Under the pieces are notes generated by a model. The model searched no databases and had not been told where the DNA came from. It saw only the letters and a list, made by a program, of their open reading frames with translations. A stretch of DNA of 64,000 bases from JANQEU01 sp965601455 (GTDB taxonomy: Bacteria > Bacteroidota > Bacteroidia > Cytophagales > Cyclobacteriaceae): NCBI GenBank assembly GCA_965601455.1, contig OZ271831.1, positions 1,054,001 to 1,118,000 on the forward strand, in the 5' to 3' direction. Below are positions 59,947 through 64,000 of the stretch, piece by piece. Position numbers and translations under genes: made by a program. Within the stretch, counting starts at the first letter, position 1; each line of letters begins with the position of its first letter.

Positions 59947-60871
59947 GAAGAAGTCGATCCGCCTAATACTGATCTTGGTAATCCTGGTGACCGGAAACCT
60001 GGCTTTGTGGTCTTATCAACCTTCCTCTGGCGGATTGGATTATGATCCTGACTTTTTTAAAGTGATGGACACCACGTCAATTGAATCTTTTACAATGGTG
60101 AATAATAAAGGAGAGGTTCATATGTCAAGATCGTCCGGATTCAGGGTAAACGATAAGTATGCTGTAGATCAATCCATGTTACGATTAATGATGGCCGTAT
60201 TTAATCGTATTCAGATTTCAAGAAAGCTTGGACCTACCGGAGCTAAAGAGGTGCTACAACAGATGGAAGAGGAGGGAGCTACCATCAGACTCGCTCATCC
60301 CACTGAGGAGAAGGTATTTAGTGTTGTTGGTAATTCAACCCAAACAGCAACTTATTTTGCCAGTGACGAGGAAGTATTTGTGGTCGAGATACCTGGCTAT
60401 CGCGATTATCTAGGTAACCTTTTCCAACTTGACGAGGACCAATGGCGCGACCGTGTAGTGACAACCTCAAACTGGAGGACTATCCAACAAATTACTATCC
60501 AGCATCAGGACGGAGATGTATTGGAGATTAACTTTTCAGATAGCTTTTTCCTTATTCCTGGGATTCCGGAGTTGGATTCCAATCGTGTGGTAGAATACCT
60601 CAACGAGTTTGAATACCTGCAAGGAAATGAAAGAATTCGACCGGGTAAGTACGGAAGGTATGACAGCCTGGCCAGACTTGAAGCGGATGTTAGTATCCGG
60701 ATTGATGACATTCAATCCAAAGATTTGATTGAATTGAAGATCTATAATCCACTCCCGGAAGAGTCATATCAGCTGATGATCGATTCAAATGGAGAGATGA
60801 TTCTATTAGATGAAAGAAGAATAGATGCGTTATTAGTGAAAAAAGAAGATTTCAGCTATAATAAGCGATAA
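59936..60871 (+). CDS. DUF4340-type envelope protein
   Basis: A 311-residue protein with an N-terminal membrane helix (IRLILILVILVTGNLALWSY) and a periplasmic part of beta-rich character. The SIESFTMVNNKGEVHMSRS region and WRDRVVTTSNWRTIQQITIQ fit the DUF4340 proteins, which are found beside ABC-2/GldG genes. The gene overlaps gldG by 11 bases, so it is the fourth member of the gld operon. Function unknown. Confidence 0.75.
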   Translation: MQSRKKSIRLILILVILVTGNLALWSYQPSSGGLDYDPDFFKVMDTTSIESFTMVNNKGEVHMSRSSGFRVNDKYAVDQSMLRLMMAVFNRIQISRKLGPTGAKEVLQQMEEEGATIRLAHPTEEKVFSVVGNSTQTATYFASDEEVFVVEIPGYRDYLGNLFQLDEDQWRDRVVTTSNWRTIQQITIQHQDGDVLEINFSDSFFLIPGIPELDSNRVVEYLNEFEYLQGNERIRPGKYGRYDSLARLEADVSIRIDDIQSKDLIELKIYNPLPEESYQLMIDSNGEMILLDERRIDALLVKKEDFSYNKR

Positions 60872-60960
60872 TTGATGATTGGAATTACCACCAATCGAAT
60901 TCAAGATTTGTTTATAAATTTGCCATCCTTTTCACTTAGTATAAAGCGTTAACTATTCAT

Positions 60961-62085
60961 ATGAAGTTTATTGTATCCTCATCTTATCTTCTGAAGCAGC
61001 TTTCAGCCATTAACGGAGTCATTACTACCAATCCGGTTGTACCGATTTTGGAAAATTTTCTTTTTGAGATTCAAGATGGAACGCTTTTGGTAACTGCTTC
61101 TGATCTCCAGACATCAATGATTACCGAGCTGCAAGTGGAGGCTAAAGAAGATGGCAGTATAGCTATACCTGCAAAAATATTATTGGAGACGCTTAGGAAC
61201 CTACCTGAGCAGCCAGTAACCTTCTCAATAGACGAAAGCACGTATAGTATTGAGATTAGCTCGGATAATGGTCGATATAAACTTTCTGGTGAAAACGCTA
61301 CCGATTTCCCGAAAGTACCTGCCGTTTCTGATGGATATTCTGTTAACCTATCTTCGGATATACTTGGTACTGCCATCAATAATACCATCTTCGCCACTAG
61401 CAACGATGAACTTCGACCCGCAATGACCGGGGTATTCATGAAGCTGGATGAGACTAATACCACTTTTGTTGCCACGGATTCCCATCGTTTGGTTAGGTAT
61501 CGAAGAGTAGATGTGGCCTCAGATCAAGGTCATAATATGATTGTTCCACGAAAAGCATTAACCTTACTCAAGGCGACTTTGCCGGCGGACACCACAAATG
61601 TGGCTTTGGAGTTCAATGCTTCAAATGCCTTCTTCGACTTCAACAACACGAAGATGATTTGCCGGTTGATTGATGAGCGATATCCGGATTATGAGAATGT
61701 TATACCGGCTGATAATGAAAATCATATGACGATCAGCCGTGGAGAATTCTTAAGCTCCCTGAAACGTATCGCCATTTATGCAAATAAGACGACTCACCAA
61801 GTACGATTAAAGATTACGGGTAGTGAGTTGATGATCTCAGCAGAAGACCTGGATTTTTCAAATGAGGCTAACGAGCGACTGGAGTGCGAGCACAACGGGG
61901 AAGATATTGAAATTGGATTTAACGCACGATTCCTGATCGAGATGCTTTCAAACCTGGAGTCAAATGAGATTACTCTTCAGCTGAGCGCACCAAATCGCGC
62001 AGGGATTATCGTACCTTCAGACAAGGAGGAAAACGAGGATATCCTTATGCTCGTGATGCCTGTAATGCTCAACAATTACGTTTAG
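60961..62085 (+). CDS. dnaN: DNA polymerase III beta subunit (sliding clamp)
   Basis: A 374-residue sliding clamp, with three beta-clamp domains. The start MKFIVSSSYLLKQLSAINGVI and the later MTGVFMKLD, FVATDSHRLV, VPRKAL and VIPADNE (ENVIPADNENHMTISRGEFL) follow the family, and the C-terminus has VMPVMLNNYV. It encircles DNA to hold the polymerase. It follows the gld operon by 89 bases on the same strand; no dnaA is in the window. Convergent with the LytTR gene. Confidence 0.96.
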   Translation: MKFIVSSSYLLKQLSAINGVITTNPVVPILENFLFEIQDGTLLVTASDLQTSMITELQVEAKEDGSIAIPAKILLETLRNLPEQPVTFSIDESTYSIEISSDNGRYKLSGENATDFPKVPAVSDGYSVNLSSDILGTAINNTIFATSNDELRPAMTGVFMKLDETNTTFVATDSHRLVRYRRVDVASDQGHNMIVPRKALTLLKATLPADTTNVALEFNASNAFFDFNNTKMICRLIDERYPDYENVIPADNENHMTISRGEFLSSLKRIAIYANKTTHQVRLKITGSELMISAEDLDFSNEANERLECEHNGEDIEIGFNARFLIEMLSNLESNEITLQLSAPNRAGIIVPSDKEENEDILMLVMPVMLNNYV

Positions 62086-62089
62086 CAGT

Positions 62090-62785
62090 TCACTTCCAAA
62101 GGAATTGATCAACTGCTTGTTGTAGCTTTTCTCGATAGGAATTAGAAACTGGGATCGCTTTATCCCCTAGGTACACATTCTGATGGTCTAACCGGGTAAT
62201 CTTCCCGAGAGGGACAATATAAGACTTATGTACGCGTATAAATTTTTCCTTCGGCAATACTTCCATTGCTTTTGTCATCGTCATCCTGGTTATTGTCCTA
62301 TCGGAGGCCGTGTGAATGAACAATAAATTGGTATCCGATTTGATAAAAAGTATGTCCTCAATTTGAATACGAACCAACTCGTATCCATCTTTTACGAAAA
62401 TGAAAGGTTCTGAAGGCCGCTTTGAATGCTTATCGAGAACCAATTGACAGGCCTTAAGAAATCGTTCAAAAGACACTGGTTTCAGCAGATAATCTATTGC
62501 CTGTATCTCATAACCCTGCAATGCATACTTATCATGCGCAGTTACCAATAGGATTTCCAACTTTTCCTTCACGAGCAGTTTAGCAAAATCAAGGCCTTGA
62601 ATATCGGGCATTTCAATGTCCAAAATAAGTAGGTCAATTGCGTGATTTGAAATGTATTGTATTGCCTCCGAAGGGGATGTAAAGGTCTCCTCTAGTGACA
62701 GAAATGGAATTTTTTCTGCGTGAATCCTTATTACATCCAGTGCGGTGCTTTCGTCATCAATTGCTATCGCCCTAATGTTGTTCAT
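62090..62785 (-). CDS. LytTR-family response regulator
   Basis: A 231-residue regulator. Receiver: Asp10/Asp11 and phospho-acceptor Asp56 (LLILDIEMPDIQG), with the KPVSFERFLKA lysine. The LytTR DNA-binding domain begins near residue 128 (FIFVKDGYELVRIQIEDILFI) and ends with EKFIRVHKSYIVPLGKI. It overlaps the kinase gene upstream by 14 bases. Targets unknown. Confidence 0.93.
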   Translation of the reverse strand: MNNIRAIAIDDESTALDVIRIHAEKIPFLSLEETFTSPSEAIQYISNHAIDLLILDIEMPDIQGLDFAKLLVKEKLEILLVTAHDKYALQGYEIQAIDYLLKPVSFERFLKACQLVLDKHSKRPSEPFIFVKDGYELVRIQIEDILFIKSDTNLLFIHTASDRTITRMTMTKAMEVLPKEKFIRVHKSYIVPLGKITRLDHQNVYLGDKAIPVSNSYREKLQQAVDQFLWK

Positions 62786-63815
62786 ATTCCTCTAGTAAAT
62801 CTAGTGTCAGAATAGTTTTAAAAATGCCGTCATTTACCGATTGTTGAAGTTGATGGTTTGGGTAGTAGGCGGGAAGCAATCTTTTTATTTGAGCTAGGCC
62901 AACTCCAGAATGTTCTTTTCCTTCCTTTGGGAAGTCAGAATTACGAATGTCCAGCATCAATTGATTATTCTTCTCATCAATTTGAATCCAAATGGTAGAA
63001 GGGTGTTCGTTGCTTATGCCATGTTTAAAAGCATTTTCGATGAAAGTAATGAGAATCATAGGTCTGATGATCAAATCTTGATTTTCTACACTTGAATCGA
63101 AATGGATGGAAATGTTTTCCTGCCCTTTAAATCTTGTTTTTTGAAATTGAATAAACTGATTGAGGAATTGAAGTTCGTCTTTCAGGGCAATTCCGGGTTG
63201 ATCAGATGAGCCTATCTGGTAACGCAAAATATTTGAGAGCCTTTCAACACTTTGGGCCAAATCCTCCACTCCCGATTTTAGGGCACTTGCGTATAACATG
63301 TTGAGAGCATTGAACAAGAAATGTGGATTAAGTTGGGCTCGAATTTGATTTAGTTCAGCTAATGATTTTTCTTTCTCTAATATCAATCCCTTTCGCCTCA
63401 GGTGATTGGCGTATAGAAGTTGCTGTGTGATAAAAACAATTCCAATGCCTAACCCTGCAATTAGTAGGTTCTCCAGTACTCTTTCGCTCCCCGAACCGAC
63501 ATAGAACTCCAGTAACAAAAGCAAGAAAAGATAGCAGATGCTGTAAATGGTTGATAGCAAAGAAACCGGATGACTAATCCGATTTTTATTTAGGGTTAAT
63601 AGATAGTGTAAGAGCCAACCAGATAAAACCAATAAAAGGAGTAAAAGGAGATACCCGGAAACATAGGTGCTGAAATTGAGTAACTGTGATCTTTCTTCAG
63701 GTGTGATATTCAGTAAATAGGAGAATGCCTTAAATAGAAGATATGCTATGATCAATACTGAGATTAATTGATATATCCTTTGGAGATTATAGGTCCTGAT
63801 CCACATCTTCACCAA
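62772..63815 (-). CDS. LytS-family sensor histidine kinase
   Basis: A 347-residue kinase with four membrane helices in the first 130 residues and no large sensor domain. The phosphohistidine region is QIRAQLNPHFLFNALNM (His165), then the HATPase end (RPMILITFIENAFKHGI, GVGLAQIKRLL). The next downstream gene on this strand is the LytTR regulator, its probable partner. An alternative start is Met4 at 63806. Its start overlaps the cut-off gene upstream by 29 bases. Confidence 0.92.
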   Translation of the reverse strand: MVKMWIRTYNLQRIYQLISVLIIAYLLFKAFSYLLNITPEERSQLLNFSTYVSGYLLLLLLLVLSGWLLHYLLTLNKNRISHPVSLLSTIYSICYLFLLLLLEFYVGSGSERVLENLLIAGLGIGIVFITQQLLYANHLRRKGLILEKEKSLAELNQIRAQLNPHFLFNALNMLYASALKSGVEDLAQSVERLSNILRYQIGSSDQPGIALKDELQFLNQFIQFQKTRFKGQENISIHFDSSVENQDLIIRPMILITFIENAFKHGISNEHPSTIWIQIDEKNNQLMLDIRNSDFPKEGKEHSGVGLAQIKRLLPAYYPNHQLQQSVNDGIFKTILTLDLLEEYEQH

Positions 63816-64000
63816 TGACGATTTTCTTTAGTTTACTGGAAATGGAATTGTATTCCGTCTTGTTGGACATGGTAATATACAGTCCGGTCATTGGGAAATC
63901 ATAATCAACATAAGCCTTAAGGTAATACACACTGCTACCTTTCAGATCGAGAAGGAACTCGTAGTCTTTCGTTAAGTAGCGCATTCCCTTCGTCTCAATA
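63787..64000 (-). CDS. Unknown protein, C-terminal end only
   Basis: An open frame that ends at 63787 and continues past the right edge of the window; the Met at 63984 is inside it, as the codons before it are open (IETKG). The 71 visible residues are mixed strand and helix (YLKAYVDYDFPMTGLYITMS) with no motif I recognise. It precedes the LytS kinase gene with a 29-base overlap. Confidence 0.45.
   Translation of the reverse strand, partial: IETKGMRYLTKDYEFLLDLKGSSVYYLKAYVDYDFPMTGLYITMSNKTEYNSISSKLKKIVIGEDVDQDL

Overview
The window comes from a Bacteroidota genome, most likely an aerobic, surface-living, gliding-type member of the Cytophagales. This rests on gene content and signals: a gldA-gldF-gldG ABC transporter set, a TonB-dependent receptor with an N-terminal carboxypeptidase-regulatory-like domain, LytS/LytTR two-component pairs, DUF4097 and GIN-type surface proteins, VPS10/sortilin-like Asp-box proteins, almost no Shine-Dalgarno sites, and promoter cores resembling the Bacteroidota TTTG / TAnnTTTG type. 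No phage, insertion sequence or CRISPR array is visible. Most of the window is chromosomal backbone, with one accessory-looking patch around 21.8-25.1 kb.

Layout. 0-7.7 kb: a cut-off nucleoside-hydrolase-like gene, a methyltransferase, a large chemoreceptor, a STAS-like protein, a DUF4097 repeat protein, hemN and a DEAD-box helicase. 7.9-12 kb: a 992-residue VPS10/Asp-box exoprotein, an unknown 187-residue protein and a rhodanese. 12-16.1 kb: a glycosyltransferase and molybdenum-cofactor genes (moaC, moeA, moaA) with a degenerate YHS protein. 16.1-18.2 kb: a small membrane protein, a receiver-kinase fusion and a LytTR regulator. 18.3-20.6 kb: egtB-egtD for ergothioneine. 20.6-25 kb: two tRNA-Leu genes, three paralogous 194-residue (mostly secreted) proteins, a decayed tRNA copy and REP-like palindromes. 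25-31.6 kb: a GFVN-repeat outer-membrane protein, a TonB receptor and an M16 protease. 31.7-36.3 kb: a dehydrogenase/HEAT/cytochrome c lipoprotein and a Tat-exported epimerase-like protein. 36.3-39.3 kb: a small nickel-hydrogenase maturation set (hypA, hypB, an endoprotease and three mini membrane proteins) without any hydrogenase. 39.3-42.4 kb: a second VPS10/Asp-box protein. 42.6-56.6 kb: a second chemoreceptor with a repeated operator-like motif, DinB, an acyltransferase, GNAT, a sensor kinase, an M20 amidohydrolase, lipoproteins, oxidoreductases and a PagL-like deacylase. 56.6-62.1 kb: gldA-gldF-gldG-DUF4340-dnaN. 62.1-64 kb: a LytTR/LytS pair and a cut-off gene.

How the parts fit. The window is rich in envelope and signalling functions: chemoreceptors sharing one cytoplasmic design, three histidine kinases, two LytTR regulators, exported beta-propeller and beta-solenoid proteins, and lipid A and surface acylation enzymes. 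Molybdenum cofactor, ergothioneine, anaerobic heme synthesis and hydrogenase maturation genes suggest a redox-flexible lifestyle, although the target enzymes are not in the window. The points I would look at first are the 194-residue family beside tRNA-Leu, the solenoid-barrel protein paired with a TonB receptor, the hyp mini-operon with a truncated HupE-like peptide, and the GTCCTAAA boxes in front of the 42.7 kb chemoreceptor. Family names were recognised by eye from the sequence; no database search was run.
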